64,000 bases of DNA from Haliclystus octoradiatus (Eukaryota; Cnidaria; Staurozoa; Stauromedusae; Haliclystidae), in the NCBI GenBank assembly GCA_916610825.1, contig OU744452.1, positions 12,504,110 to 12,568,109 of the forward strand. Reading direction: 5' to 3'. Every line of letters starts with the position of its first letter. Positions within the stretch are counted from its first letter, which is position 1. The position numbers and the translations under genes are program-made. Below are positions 1 to 17,900 of this stretch, piece by piece. The notes under the pieces were generated by a model. It was not told the origin of the DNA. It worked only from the letters and a program-made list of their open reading frames with translations, and did not search any database.

Positions 1-191
1 TCCGCCACTACTATCTCGCCTCGTTGAAATTCAATTCAACGAGCGTGTGAGGCCAATAATGCATGCTGGGATAGATTTTCGAGCGTGCTCCTTTGCTGGT
101 TCTCTTTATTTATCCACCTTTTCTGATGCAGAAGTGAAAGTCAGAAGCAGATTTCGTTGATAATATAAAAGTATCAAACCACAAAATCGAG

Positions 192-4706
<4,515 letters not shown>

Positions 4707-5719
4707 CGATTCCTTGTTTTATCTTTAAAAGTTTATTCATTCTTGTAAATATTTTTCCCAATCTATCGAAGAGTTAGCTTGTATATCAGTAAAATTGTAT
4801 TCTTTTTGTTTCAATTTGGTCACCACAGTCCTATTAATTTTCTAACCTAATGTTTCTTGATTTGAGATCTCCTTACAATCACTATTGATTATTCAGTCAA
4901 TCGGCGTCAATTGCATTTGTAGCAATTCTGATAGCATTTGTTAGAAACAAAGGGAATAAGCATTATGTCATCATTGCCAGAAGTGATAGATTCATGATGT
5001 GGGATTAGTTTCTTGCAGCAGAGCCATCTATTTACAAGAGGTAGGCAACTCTTTCGTGTGCCGCTATCGTCTCCTATTGGATGGACGGATTCTCATTTCA
5101 AGTGAAGCGCGCGAAAAAATCAAATTTTTATCGTGAGTAAAAACAAATATATATTGAATTAAATTATTAATTGTTGTACTAATGGACGCAAGATTAATTG
5201 AAATAAAGGTATTGTTTACTATTGCAACTGGCTATCCTTCCCAGTTCAAATGGACGATATAATATATGCCATCCTAAAAATGTTAAAACGTTACAGACTT
5301 ACAGTATCTGATGAGGATTTTCTCATAAGATTTGATTACAAAATCAATGGCAACTTCTTCATCCTGAATTCGTTCTGTTGTGATAGCAGTTTTTCGATCC
5401 AATCCAATCTAGTCATATCTCTGTGACTATTTCCAGGAGTGATGAACTGACGATGATGAATTTCACTATAATTCAAAATGATGATGTAATGTTTTGATTT
5501 ACGAAGTGGATAATGTTTATAATGGTAATAATGTTTCGGCAGCCCTGATGACGTCACGACCATATTTAGTGGGCAGACATGCAATCGAGATTTTGATATG
5601 TCGCCTTCACCATTTCTTTCATTCTTTTCAGCTTGTTGTGCGATATTTTGTCGTTTAGTTAACATTTTTATCAGTTTTCATACTCTATGTTCAATTTTTA
5701 ACACCATAAACATTATAAA
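4707..5719. other. Intergenic: SRSF10-like 3' UTR to RTF2 promoter
   Basis: AT-rich sequence holding the presumed 3' UTR and poly(A) signal of the upstream gene and the 5' region of RTF2. Short open frames here have no protein-like character. No TATA box or recognisable regulatory motif was identified with confidence. Confidence 0.5.
5202..5207 (+). promoter_or_regulatory. Candidate poly(A) signal for the SRSF10-like gene
   Basis: AATAAA lies about 500 bases after the TAA stop and is the first canonical hexamer I see downstream on this strand. The cleavage site cannot be located from sequence alone. Confidence 0.4.
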
Positions 5720-6607
5720 ATGGGTTGCGATGGCGGTACAATACCTAAGCGTCATGAATTGGTCCGAACGAAACAAAAACCTGAGCAAAAAGATGTCGAT
5801 ATGGCTAGAACATCAAAATGGAGATGTTGTGGTATCACACAGAACCCTTTGGTTCAACCAATTGTAGCCTGTGAAATGGGAAATCTATATAACAAGGAAG
5901 CTATTCTAGAATACCTACTCAACAAATCAAGTTGTGATTCTATACCTCACGTGAGGAGTTTGAAAGATGTGAAAGAGTTGAAATTAACCAAAAATAGTGG
6001 ATACGACAATAAACTTGGTGAATTAGCTGATAAATATTACGATACTCAAGCAGCAAGCTATATCTGTCCTGTTGCTGGTTTAGAAATGAATGGAAAATAT
6101 CCTTTTGGATTTATTTGGTCTTGTGGATGCGTTATTTCCCAGAGAGCTTTGAAGGAAGTCCCATCTGAAGTATGCCATAAATGTGGCAAGCCATTTCACC
6201 AAAAAGATGTAATATTACTCAACAGTGATGGGGAAGATTTAGAAAAGACGAAAACGCAAATGGAATCTCGTCGAGCGGATGCAAAACTTAAAAAGAAATC
6301 TGCTAAAACAGCCACATCGCCGTCAACTTCATCATCAACAACATGCTCAACCAAATTAGTTGCAGATAAACACAAAAGAACGGGAAAAAATAATTCCACT
6401 AATAAAAAGGAAACAAAAAATGGGCCAACCACTAGCAAAAAGATTAAAATTGACCAAGATGGTCAGTTATCAAAATATAAAACTGTTTCTGAAGATCCAA
6501 ATGCTAGTAAAGTGTTCAAAAGTTTATTCACGTCTAGTGAAACAGCAAAGAATCGTCCAAGTTATAAACAATCAAATTGGGTCACGTACAATCCCTATCA
6601 TCTTTGA
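5720..6607 (+). CDS. RTF2: Replication termination factor 2 (RTF2), intronless, 295 aa
   Basis: The protein begins MGCDGGTIPKRHELV, the diagnostic N-terminus of the Rtf2 family. A zinc-binding, RING-like region follows: CPVAGLEMNGK (Cys116), then CGC (Cys135, Cys137), Cys152, Cys155 and His160. The C-terminal third is Ser/Thr/Lys-rich and disordered-looking, and a conserved-looking tail includes the motif KSLFTSS and ends WVTYNPYHL. Length is near the vertebrate protein (about 306 aa). Family members act at stalled or terminating replication forks and are reported to be removed by proteasome shuttle proteins. The whole reading frame is one exon, which is unusual beside its intron-rich neighbours. 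The start is fixed by the conserved MGCDGGT. An in-frame retrocopy origin is possible, but nothing in the frame looks decayed. Confidence 0.96.
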   Translation: MGCDGGTIPKRHELVRTKQKPEQKDVDMARTSKWRCCGITQNPLVQPIVACEMGNLYNKEAILEYLLNKSSCDSIPHVRSLKDVKELKLTKNSGYDNKLGELADKYYDTQAASYICPVAGLEMNGKYPFGFIWSCGCVISQRALKEVPSEVCHKCGKPFHQKDVILLNSDGEDLEKTKTQMESRRADAKLKKKSAKTATSPSTSSSTTCSTKLVADKHKRTGKNNSTNKKETKNGPTTSKKIKIDQDGQLSKYKTVSEDPNASKVFKSLFTSSETAKNRPSYKQSNWVTYNPYHL

Positions 6608-7136
6608 TACATTATCAATCTTTACAACTGTACAGACATCTTTTCGTGATTATAGAAATATGGCAATTTCTATTTACACATTAATTACAAATACTGTATC
6701 CCACTAGTTTTAATAAGGTTGTCATCAAACACTGACTGCCAAACTTAATTTACTCTACATTCTGCATGCACAATGATGTGTATAGGCCATGTGACTGTTC
6801 GTAGTATGAAAATAAGTAATGTGTCCTTTAAATGTAAAATATAGTACTATAAATCTACTCTATTGCGTTGAAAATATACCTGCATGCAAATTCTTCTATA
6901 TGCAGATTTCAGACTACCTTGGAAGATATGATCAATCACAGCAGCCCATATTCGATGGCACTTAAACTAGGCAAAATATATTATGCCTCATTTGTGGCAA
7001 TTACACTGTAGTAGGCATGTTGCGACCAGTGAACATTCTTTGAGTCAGCCTATGCCATTGCATGGATGGCTCTCACATGGTACTCAATTTAAGTCAATAT
7101 CAATTTCAATTTAAGTATTTTGTATTCAAAATTAAC

Positions 7137-7142
7137 AATAAA
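7137..7142 (+). promoter_or_regulatory. Candidate poly(A) signal for RTF2
   Basis: AATAAA lies about 530 bases after the stop. Further copies follow near 7240 and 7486, so the site actually used is uncertain. Confidence 0.35.
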
Positions 7143-7626
7143 TAACACTATTTGTATGGGATACTGTAGTACATGATTTATTTATTTTATTTTGTAAGAA
7201 ATGTGATAGATGTGCAGTTACTTTACAACCATATAAGTTACCCAATAAATAAGTTGAAACATTTTATCAATTATTTTGCAAATATTTGCTGTTATACCAT
7301 GAATCTTTATCTCGATTATCTATTTTTTTATTCAAGTATAATTAACAGTTATTTACGATTGAATCTGATACGCTGCACATTTTATTCTCATTTTAATTTA
7401 TGTGCTCTATTTAGCAAACGGTTATTATTTAGTATACTTGCATTGTGGTGTTGTATTTGGCGTTTTGCTTAAGTCTGCTAGATTAAATAAAATGTAAGAA
7501 CTGCAGCTGCTTGAAAATGTAAACTCTATTTACAGGAAATACATAAGACATTTTGATTTCAAAGTTAAATTGATCTTAGTAATATTTTTTCAGCTGGAAT
7601 CATCGTTTAGTAAAAGTATATGTTAA

Positions 7627-7900
7627 TCCCCGGGGGGACTTCCATTCATTGGCTGTACGGGGTCGTACCATTTTTAGGGGTGCCTTTTTCCAAATTCTTT
7701 TGAAATTTTACGGTGTCAATTTAAAGATTTTCAAATCTTTTTGAGCTTTTCCTAATTTGTTTTACTCGCAGAAACGTGAAATTTTAAGGTCTCCACTCTT
7801 CATCCTCATTTGCTTTGAAATGTTGTTGGCTTTCCTCGTTTTCTGAAAATGGCACACCCCCGTCAAAATAATCTCTAAGTCCCCCCCCCGGGTGTTAACT
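7627..7900. mobile_element. MITE-like element with CCCCGGGGGG termini
   Basis: The left end reads CCCCGGGGGGACTTCCAT and the right end is CCCCCCCCCGGG preceded by CTAAGT, which together form imperfect inverted termini. A second, inverted copy lies at 51727-51955, sharing motifs such as tggcacacccccgt and ttttactcg. It has no coding capacity. Similar G-run-ended elements are common in marine invertebrate genomes (general knowledge, not checked here). Confidence 0.65.
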
Positions 7901-8862
7901 TTGACGTACTGAATTATCAATCAACTGTTCATCACTTACAAGGTCTATACAATAATATAAGGTTTTAGAAAATAAGGAAAAGTTTGAATTTTGATACTAC
8001 TCTGCCTGACCCCACCCTATAGTGTAACCAGTCAGAATTTTTGACAAATAAATCAACAACAACAATCTACGAATAAGTGATTGACCAGTAAAATATCTAT
8101 ACTATTCAACTACAATTTGTCGGTGATTACATACGATGGTTGATTACTATAGAAAGTGGATTCGAAAATAAATGTTTGTGAATGTTAATGGTTTACATTC
8201 AGCAAGAGTGAGAAGACCTGTAAATGTATTCTAAAATCAGCTGTTATAAACAATAGCGGCGTGTGGTTTTATGACTAGCATGCATTCGAAGAAGTTATAA
8301 CTCCAATTTTGCAAGGTGTATAGCTGTGAGTTATCATCTTCTGCGAATTACATGCAGATTTCCAATTCGATTTCCTCGAGGCATAGATCCAATTCAGACC
8401 TTGATATCCAGTGTTGAACTAGTTTTGACTTAAATAAAGATTTAAAACTTTGACTAATATCTGTTGCCATAACACTGTTCAATCAGTTACTACGACAACC
8501 ATTGGTTTCCATGACAATTTCATTCGACACACTGAACACACGCACGAGTGGCTCCCATACTTCCTGTTTGGCGCTGTCAACCATCAAATGAATTTTTGAC
8601 TTCATCCCTTGGTTTGGCAGATTACACCGCCTCAATACACCAGCATGTGTGCAAAGAAACACAGAATTGGACTTATTAAATAACGTATGAGAATTCCTAT
8701 CACTGAAATTGCTACCAGATATATGCATTGATACCAAATACTTGTTGGTTGTTTTGCAGTCCGAAATTTGTCACATGCTAGCACTTCACAGACTTGAAAC
8801 TAGCTTATTTGAATTTACATCGTTGTGATTTCACATTACACTTACTATTTTTGATTAACGTT

Positions 8863-8931
8863 ATGGAGATGCTTCTTTATGTTATTATTTATTCATACTT
8901 TCTGAGCAGTTCATTTACTACTGCTTCAAGC
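8863..8931 (+). other. Signal peptide-coding segment of prominin
   Basis: The first residues, MEMLLYVIIYSYFLSSS, form a short hydrophobic stretch that fits a cleaved signal peptide. The extracellular N-terminal segment follows and contains one early Cys. Cleavage near residue 20-23 is inferred. Confidence 0.65.
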
Positions 8932-11900
8932 TGTCCTGTTCCTTCAGGTACCACTGTAACGTTCCCTGACGTGAGTGAATCAGTGGTACCGGTTGCAACT
9001 TCTTTGAAAACGACTTATAATGCTCAAGGATTGGGCGGATTTTTTAACCTTGCTAATTCATTTATGAATACTGTCCAGAGCAAACCATTTTATGAAACAT
9101 TCGAAGGTAAGTCCTAATATCGTCGCTGTTGCCTTTTATCATTCGGATCATAACATTCGAACAATTGTTGTTGACTTTTCAATTACATAGGCCTGCAGCC
9201 TTCCGAACACATTTCTCGATGATTCCAGAATTTAGATTTACTGTTGGTTTTAATATCATTTTGATTAAAACCGCAAACCAGTTGAACATTAGCTGTCAAC
9301 TTTTCTTAGATCGTACGTCTCTTATACAAGTCATAAGTTTAGACGGTTCGTGACATAAATTGTGAGTCATTGTTAGTTATTCTTCGCCCCCACGCAATAG
9401 TTTCTGGCAATTCCGATATCACGTGTAAATCGTGTTTTCTTGTTAGCCTACTATACTAAATTCTCGAAATTTGTCATATTGTATATGTTCTACAGCTGCA
9501 AATCATTCTTTGACAAACAAAATATAAACAAGCTGGCCAGTAGGGCTAACAGTTGTGAAAGACATTTGATTTAAAAGTTATGCATAATGGATGATCTGTA
9601 ATACATCCACCTTATGTTTCTAATTCGCTTTCAGTAATTATTCATTATGTACACAAGTTGCTAGTCACAGCACATCAACTCCGTCCCAACCTCCTCACAT
9701 CCACAGTGGAAACGCGTTCTCGCAACATCGCTCTTTTGGAAACGCATGCGTATAATAACCATTTCAAACCTTGAATTAATTAAAGGAATTAAATTAATAA
9801 ATTAAAATCAATTATTCTTTAAAATGGAATCGAACTAGAACATTTGAGTTACCTAGTCTCCGCCGTAGCTACGTAGCTACTGTGCTATGATTGGTGAAGG
9901 TCTAGGGTACACAGTAGATAAATATGACTGGGATGTATCATGTCTATGGAGTATGGACCCTAACTATCTAACTGGTTCCTGACCGGACTAGGGTCAAGTG
10001 AAACACATGTTGAGGAAAACTTGTGACCGAATTTACAAGAACACTTCCACAGTGGATTTTAGGAGGCTGGGACGGAGTTGATATGCTGCAATTAGCAACT
10101 TCTCATTATGTGATATTGACCATTTCCCGAGTGCAAACATGATGTAATGTATTTGTTAAGCACAATTTTGCGTTTCTACAAACCGTGAGTAGGCTACGGT
10201 TGCCCAGAGGCGCAAACCACACACCCGCTATGTCAAAGCACAACAAGCGTTTTGAAAACACAACATACTCTTTTAAAGTGTGAATAAACCTCCAGACTAT
10301 CGTCATATATGTAGCAGAACCCGACGTGGAAAAAGCAATGGCGTAATTTTTTTTCGATCTGGAAATTATTTCTTGGTGAAAAATGCCTTCAAAATGGTGT
10401 TTTGACCCAAATGTCAATGAGGAAAAAGGGGATTGGATCTAGCTTTATGACGACAAAGTCACAAGTCATGTGGTTTGTCTAATAGACTTTAGGTCGGATT
10501 AAGCACGCGATGTTACATTTGAGATGGCGTAGCTCTGTAACGGCAATCTATTTTTTTTCCCACATAACTGAGAAAAAGAAGAACATATAAACTCAAAAGT
10601 AGCAAATCGAAGCGCGCGTTATACAGATAAAATTTTGACATATGATTCTCACACATATTTAACACATATATCGAATGATTCTCCAGTGACCACAATAGCT
10701 AGCTTTATTGTTGTAAGCGTATACCTAAACTGAAAATTAAGTATTCTTTTGAGGGTAATGTATGGTGGGAACCGGGAAACGCTAAAATAGCACCGTAATC
10801 GTCGTCTTCGTGAAGTGCTCTGAAAATGTGCTTGAGCGCTTAGAAGGCTACTTTGCTCTTTCCACAGAAACAAAATCTGCCCATACTTTTCTTCTTCCAA
10901 CATATACTCTCTGATTTATCGTCTCCGTAGAAAGGTATTTTGTGCAAAATAGCTTCTGCGCTGGGATTACCACATCCCATAACTACACACTGTGGCATGA
11001 TGCTAACATGTTCTAGCCAAAGGAATGAATGCTAGACTGGCAAAAAAATTATTAGTGTAGGCCTATGTAATCCACAGTCAGGACTCAGGAACTAGGACTT
11101 TACAATGCAAAACCCTAATTATTTTTGTTAATCAGATAACGTTGATAGGGAGGATAATAAATTATGCAATGAAGATAAACTGCAAAACCGAAAAATGATA
11201 GAATCTGAATTACTGGTTCTGGTATATGGCTATAAACTTGAATAAGAAAATCCGATACATACTGTTCAACAAGGTTACTTTCTTGTTTTCAATTCGAATT
11301 TGCAACATTTATAGATCCAAAGGCTATTTTATTTCTGACAGGCCTTATTACCTTCTGTGTGCTATAATCTGTTAAACTCCTTGCCTATATTGAATGTTTG
11401 GCGTTGGTGCTTGGGTGGTGGATATTGGTAGATGACCCCAATATATATAAGCACCAATACAGCATAAACCATACCTGTCACCACCAACCCAAGCACTAGT
11501 CACACTTCTAAGTCAGTGGAGTACCTAATATACTTACCTTACCATATTTTCCGTGGAGGGAGGGGAATTTAATATCCTCTTTCTGTGTAACTTCGCACTT
11601 CAATCCAATTATAACATCACTCAGTGTAACTTCGCACTTCAATCAAATAATTAATAACATCATTCAATACCCTAATAACTGTAATAAATATAATGTGCAA
11701 AAACCACCACTTATGGTGTGTAAGCAATTGTATCAAAAGTGAGTGTATCAAATTCTAAATCAAACTCAAAATATCCAAATAACCAATAGAAAAATCAGTA
11801 TAAAACTATTAAAACAAATATACCAGGTTGAAAAGCGATTCAAATTCTGCTAGCAAGCTAGACAAAAATTGCAAGACTGGCTACCACACTCAGATAATGA

Positions 11901-14900
11901 GACATACGCACTACGAATAATTCATATTAATACTCACGTCACATGGCCAATAAGATCCTAGTGTTAATCACTTTTTCCGCTGACCATTTATTCAATATAG
12001 CACTGGCCACTTGCCATGATAATCTCAACTTTAATAAGTTATTAACCGTCATATAGGCATCAGTTGAACCTCACTTGAAATTAATCATTTTAACCACAAA
12101 AGGAAAAACTAGATTCAGCAGTGATACATATGTGGGTTTGTCGTTAGAGCCCTCTTTGAAATTAGAAATTAAACATTATGCATAGATTATCTTTATCCTA
12201 TTCTATCATTTAATACTCTCTGATTTACAATGTAATAGGTCAACATGAGAATCGAGTAAAATATTGTTCAAATATTGAGAGTACATGACATGAAGTCATG
12301 ACACAATCTGCATGATAGATGTTCCGATTGTAAAATCCCCATTTATCTTTACTGTTTATTGTTTTGCCGATTATTGAGCCACAATTGGCAGACTAAAGGC
12401 ATAAAATCGACTATTGTGCTTTGAGGGCTCAAGGTTGAAAATTAAATGCCATTTCTCAAGCCACAAGTAGTGGGCATCACACACGATATTCGAAGACCGA
12501 GTGCAAAGGCCGCCATCAAATTTATGCCTTTAAGTCGTTGAACCAATTCTTTTGATGAATATTAGCCTACCAATGGACAATAAAACAGCAAGCTTTTTGC
12601 TCAAAATTGTTCAAGATTGTTCAAAAATAAGCAATGTCAGATATGTTGAATAATTTAAAGTAGTTTAGTAGAAAAGTTTTACAGCAGAATTGGTTCAACA
12701 AGTTTGCTTTTCGACGTCGCCAAATAATAAGTCAGCGAAAAACAAAATTGAAAGACCAAACAAGACCGTATGGTGGGTATGCCTATTGAAGAAGTGGCCT
12801 ATCGGTTTACTTTTCGTAGTATTTATTAAGGTGTTTATGGTGAGACTTGCTCACACGATCATTGATCCTTCCTTGAACCTTGATCAATTTTATTTCAGTT
12901 GAGAGGAAATTGCAAAGCATTAATTACCATAAAATATAAATAATCAATTAAATTTCAAAATCCAGAATAATCAGCATCAGTAGAGACTACTGCAAATCGG
13001 ATCTGACCCGATCAGATGATCTATGATATCAACCCAACTCCGATCGTATCGGATCTGGTTCAAACTCGGACTCCCATAAATTTAATCCAAATGCATATGC
13101 AATGGTCATAAAATTGGAAAAGAATATTAGAAAATGCTACACAAAGTCTATATTTTGTTACATGAAGTTTCTATTCTCAAAATACAGGAAGAATAGGCCT
13201 AACCACTGTTCGTATTTTTTTTTAGTGGACGACTTTAAGAATATTGATCAGCAAGCAGTGAGAGACAAGGTTTGTTAGACAGTATATCGTGACAATATTA
13301 CTGTCCCTGTCCACCTATGAGATTTATATAAATTGACTCCTACAGAAAGAATGGTGGCCTTTTTATACATGATTGATTCAATAGATTTTAAGATAAAAGA
13401 TAGCGATATGCAAGATTCGGCAAAACCTGGCAACCAAGTAGTATTTTTCCTAAAATATATTTTCGAACCCTAGCAACATGGTATTAACATACTTAGGTTT
13501 GAATGATAGCTTAATTGCATTTTCTGGTTAGGGAAAATAATTTATATTGAAGCTTGCAAAATATTTTTCATTTGACAACTTCAGTAATGTTATACAAATA
13601 GCTTGGACCAGACAAAATCTTTCTGAGTGTTGAGAGTTAGATTTAGCCTAGCTTTTTGATTTATAAAATTTCATTGCTCACATATTCAGATTTAATTTTG
13701 CAATTCCTCAGTATGGAAACACACATTTTTTGAATTTTCACAGTTTTATTGTGCGTGTGTGTGTGTTGTCTGTCAGTGTAAACCCGACTGCCAACCCACA
13801 ATGTTTGTCAATATGTTGCACTGTTGATGTAGATGTTGGCAAACAAGATGCAGATTTAGATAAAAAATGAAGATATTTCCTACTAAGTTATTTCATAACG
13901 TTGTTCAAACTGACGTCTGTTAATCTTTGTCTCTATCCTTTATCTTGAAATGGTTTTTGAATTAACTTTTATTGAATGATTTAAGAGAATACTGCATTTT
14001 GTACATAAGTCCTACTGTAAGTGGCTACTAGCTTCTATAGACAGATTGCTGCTATATAGAGTTGTCTGTTATATGTAGCAGTTTTAGATGTATCTAAATT
14101 AATTGATTATATCTTTCTGGAAATAGCTAAAGGAACCCTATTAAGTTGTTCTCAGATCCCATAAGATCCTTTTTACATTGTAATTTAATATCTCTTTTAT
14201 TTGTGTATAGATAATAAAATATGAAACACCAATTGGTATTACTGCAGCCGTCGGGTTTCTGTTTGCCATTTTCATGCCAATTTTTGGCTTGTGCTTTTGT
14301 TGCTGTCGTTGTTGTGGCAAATGTGGTGGTGAGATGGTACAAAAGGAAGAAGATGCTGTTAATCACACAAAATGTTGCATATGCTCCTTTATACTCATGG
14401 TGCTGGTGATATTCCTATTGTGAGTTTCCTACTTTAAGGATAAGTTTTGTATTATTCATGCGTTATGGAATGGGTAAGAGGGCTGTTTAGCATTCTATCA
14501 ACACAACACAGTGTCCAATAAAAATGGAGGACTAGAGAAAGTTTAGAGAAAATTCAGAAGAAAGTTTTAATTTTTATAATTTGTAGGTCAATCTTCAAAA
14601 AAATATTCAGAAGAAAATGTTGAATGTTATATAGGATTCCAGAAGGCTTAACCCTTTGTTGGATCCTAAACACAAGCCGCGCATATAATGAGCAACAAGA
14701 AAAGTAGTGTGAAATTTATCACAAGCCACTGCAGCTAGTAATAGCTTTTTAAATGTCTCAAAACACGTCGAGCGTCAACATCCGGTATTGCTAAGCTGCA
14801 TATCACATTTATAAATTTACAAATACTGCCTTTGACTTGCCATATTTTTGCTGTACCAGGGCATCATGAGTTAACTTGAAATCATTTGCAAACAAATCAA

Positions 14901-17900
14901 AGAATATGGCACCTGAAGTTTGCAAAGCTGTTAAATTGTTTTACAAAATTAAAATATGATTCATTGTGGAAATATTAACATTTTACTGAAATTATACTAT
15001 GAATAAATCTTTCTCCTGTCCGTGTACACATAGAACTGAAAAATGTTTTGACTGTAATCCTGAAGCATTCACAATGACACCATAACAATCCTGGTAAAAA
15101 TATTCCCATTTTATTTCCATATTGGTGTTTATCATGGTTTTAACAATGACGATAGTTTTATAAATCAAATTAAATTTGTAACTTTCAACAAGCATCAGTT
15201 CGTTGAAGCATAGTGGTCAAGTTATCTACCTCTTTATAGCCGGCTGTTATACAGGTTTCACTCTAATGAATAATTGTTTGTAACTGTCTGATTTCTTCTT
15301 TTGATAGGTGTGGTGTTATGTTCATGCTTGTTTGCAATAGTCGCTTAAAGACTGCCGTTAAAGATGTTCCCTCAAGCTACACAGCATCTCTTGATCTAGG
15401 GATTGCATATGCAAACACAACGGTTCAGGTAAGAATTGGCCTACCCTATTTTACTACACTTTTTGCATTAAAGCGCCATGTTGGTCAGTAGGTTTTTGTT
15501 TTTTGAATATAGTTTGAAAATAAATGTATTTTTCAATCAAATATTGTATTTGTAAGATTTTTTGTGGTCAATGATTTCCCATTTTCCATGTTTAATCATT
15601 ATAAAATCTGAATACAAAATATCAACTTTCGTCTTTTGCCATTTGTTCTGTGCAATTATTGAAAATATAGATCCAAACCCAGGGTCCAACAAAAGATTCA
15701 GCCTCCTGGAATCCTAGAGGCTGTTCGCCATTTTTTTCTGAATCTTTTTGTTGAAATTTGACCAATAAATCATAAAAATATTGATTTTCTTCTGAATTTG
15801 CTCCAACCTTCCGGAATCTAGGATTTCAGGATTCCTACTTTTGTCAGACCCTGTCCAGCCTGCAAATTTTATGTTGCTACTCAACTGATAACACACAAAT
15901 TATAATTCAAATCATTTTTCTTTTCTGTGTTATTGTTTGATTATAATGGTTAATCTGAATCAGGGGCCGAAAACATTTTCAGTGACTGCAACCGCATAAT
16001 TTTACCTTGAGTGCTTGCAAATATGTTACAGGAAATATTCTTAGTCAAGCAATTTAGACTGTCCTTATTTAGACATCAAGTAATGAGTTTCATCCTAACA
16101 CACTTTTCTCTTATTTAGTTTCATTAATAAATTATTTTAACTATTCATAGATTCAGGATACTTTTAAATTTTAGAAAAATGTGCCTTCAGGAATTCTATT
16201 GTTTAAGATTTGTGCCTGCGACTACCGGTCCGAGTGGTCCCAACAGTTTGCACCCTTTTGCAAAACAGCAGACATAAGACTATCGAAACCATAGCGTTCG
16301 ACAGTGGTCCTAAAGTGAACTCTGCATCTTTGATTTGTGATGTTGAATTCGTTAACACGGCTGCTGTGCAATAATACTTTAATACTTATCAATATATCTA
16401 GCTTACATGGATTGATGACTTATATGTAACCTATCAATTCGCCAATGAGGAGAAGGGATAGTAGCAGCCTAGCTAGCTAAGTACTGTAGGACCTTTGAAA
16501 ATTGATTTCTTCTTTTTAACTATTAACAGGAACTCCAATTACTCTCTGAAGATCAGCTAACCTGTGCAATTAATCTTGTTACAATGGACATCAATGATGA
16601 TGGTATTAAGGCAAATCTTGGTACTCCTATTCGTGATCAATTGTTTCCTGTTATTGGTATTGCTCTGGATGCCGTTATTAATGCTACGTTAAGTATGTAT
16701 TTTCTACCTATGTATGTATGTAGTTTCTAATATCGACATCATACATTTATCTGTGATAACTTAATCCGCAAAGCTTTGTCGTAAAATCAATCAATGCCCA
16801 TGCACAGCTTAGAAGTCTTGACAAATCACGTCAATCATCCAGTTCCCCCATACTCTAGTTAGGCTATCTCAACACACAAGTTGTTAGTTATAACATGTTC
16901 CAATGCAGTCCCATTTAGGCTTCCTTATCTGGGGAATAGAAGTATCCCAATATAATGAAACCTGTATGTAACAACCAGCTGTGAGAGGTAGATAAATGAA
17001 CTACTATATGCAGGTGATAGTGGGTTAATTCAATAGAAAATACTGTTTTAGACCTCGCAAATGATCACTGTAGACAGGTGGCCGCTGTGTAGAGGCGAAT
17101 TACCATTTTTAATAGGTTTGACTGGATATGGAAATTTGTGAACTACGTAAAAATGCGTGCGTAAATAGTGCAATGATATTTTATCAGATGTTTTCAACAT
17201 CTTGATATTTCTCAATCTATTCCGAGTTGAATCATTTGTTGACAGTATTAGCATAGAGTTAAGAAAGACACTTCCGTCATAAGGTAATTTCAAACACATA
17301 AATCCAACTAGCTATGTGAATTTGTCGCAGGAAATAGCTCACAGCTTGAGAAGTTCTTGACAAAGGTAAAATTGAATGTTCAATTTATTTTATCATTTTT
17401 CAGAGGTAAAGACGATGAGCACCAAACTTGAACAAATTCAGAATTCAACCAATGACCTTAAGACCGCTGGATCTAGTCTGGAAACGCAATTAACAGATAT
17501 TCGTCAACGATTAATAGACATACTTCAGAATTGTACTAGCGTCCCTCGTTGCAATGCTATTGATACTGACAGCCTCAAATTGATTGCCAATTTTAGCATG
17601 TTACCAAATATAAGCGCTGAGCTCAGCAACTTACAAAATATTCTCCAACAAAACTTCAGTGGTGCAGCAGCAGAGGTAAAATTAGATAATACTAAATATA
17701 TTATCACCTTTATAATGTCATCAAATTGAGAACACAACTATTTTAACTCTGTTGATATCACTACTATTAATATCATAGCCATATTGATATCATTTATCTT
17801 TCAGAAACAATTTCTATATCATCTATCCCCCTCTGGTTAATATTACATTTCACTTAATAGTTGAGAATTTTTTACACCAGGATAGTGATATCAACAAGAT

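Larger units (their letters stand above)
6608..8862. other. Intergenic between RTF2 and prominin
   Basis: This stretch holds the RTF2 3' UTR, a G/C-ended inverted-repeat element at 7627-7900 and the 5' flank of prominin. No further gene was recognised. The open frames in it are short and have no family resemblance. Confidence 0.5.
9107..13225. other. Prominin intron 1 (4.1 kb)
   Basis: The intron holds the inverted-repeat element at 9655-10101, a short inverted repeat at 11407-11496 and a tandem repeat at 11612-11681. No protein-like reading frame was seen on either strand. Confidence 0.6.

Noticed and set aside
8794-8862. Upstream extension of the prominin reading frame
   Set aside because: The frame is open but has no ATG before 8863, and the peptide from 8863 already makes a good signal peptide.
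16204-16260. Similarity between 16204-16260 and 36229-36290 (TGCCTGCG/AC ... GGTCC(C/G)AGTGGTCCC)
   Set aside because: The shared words are short and the alignment is weak by eye. Not enough to call a repeat family.
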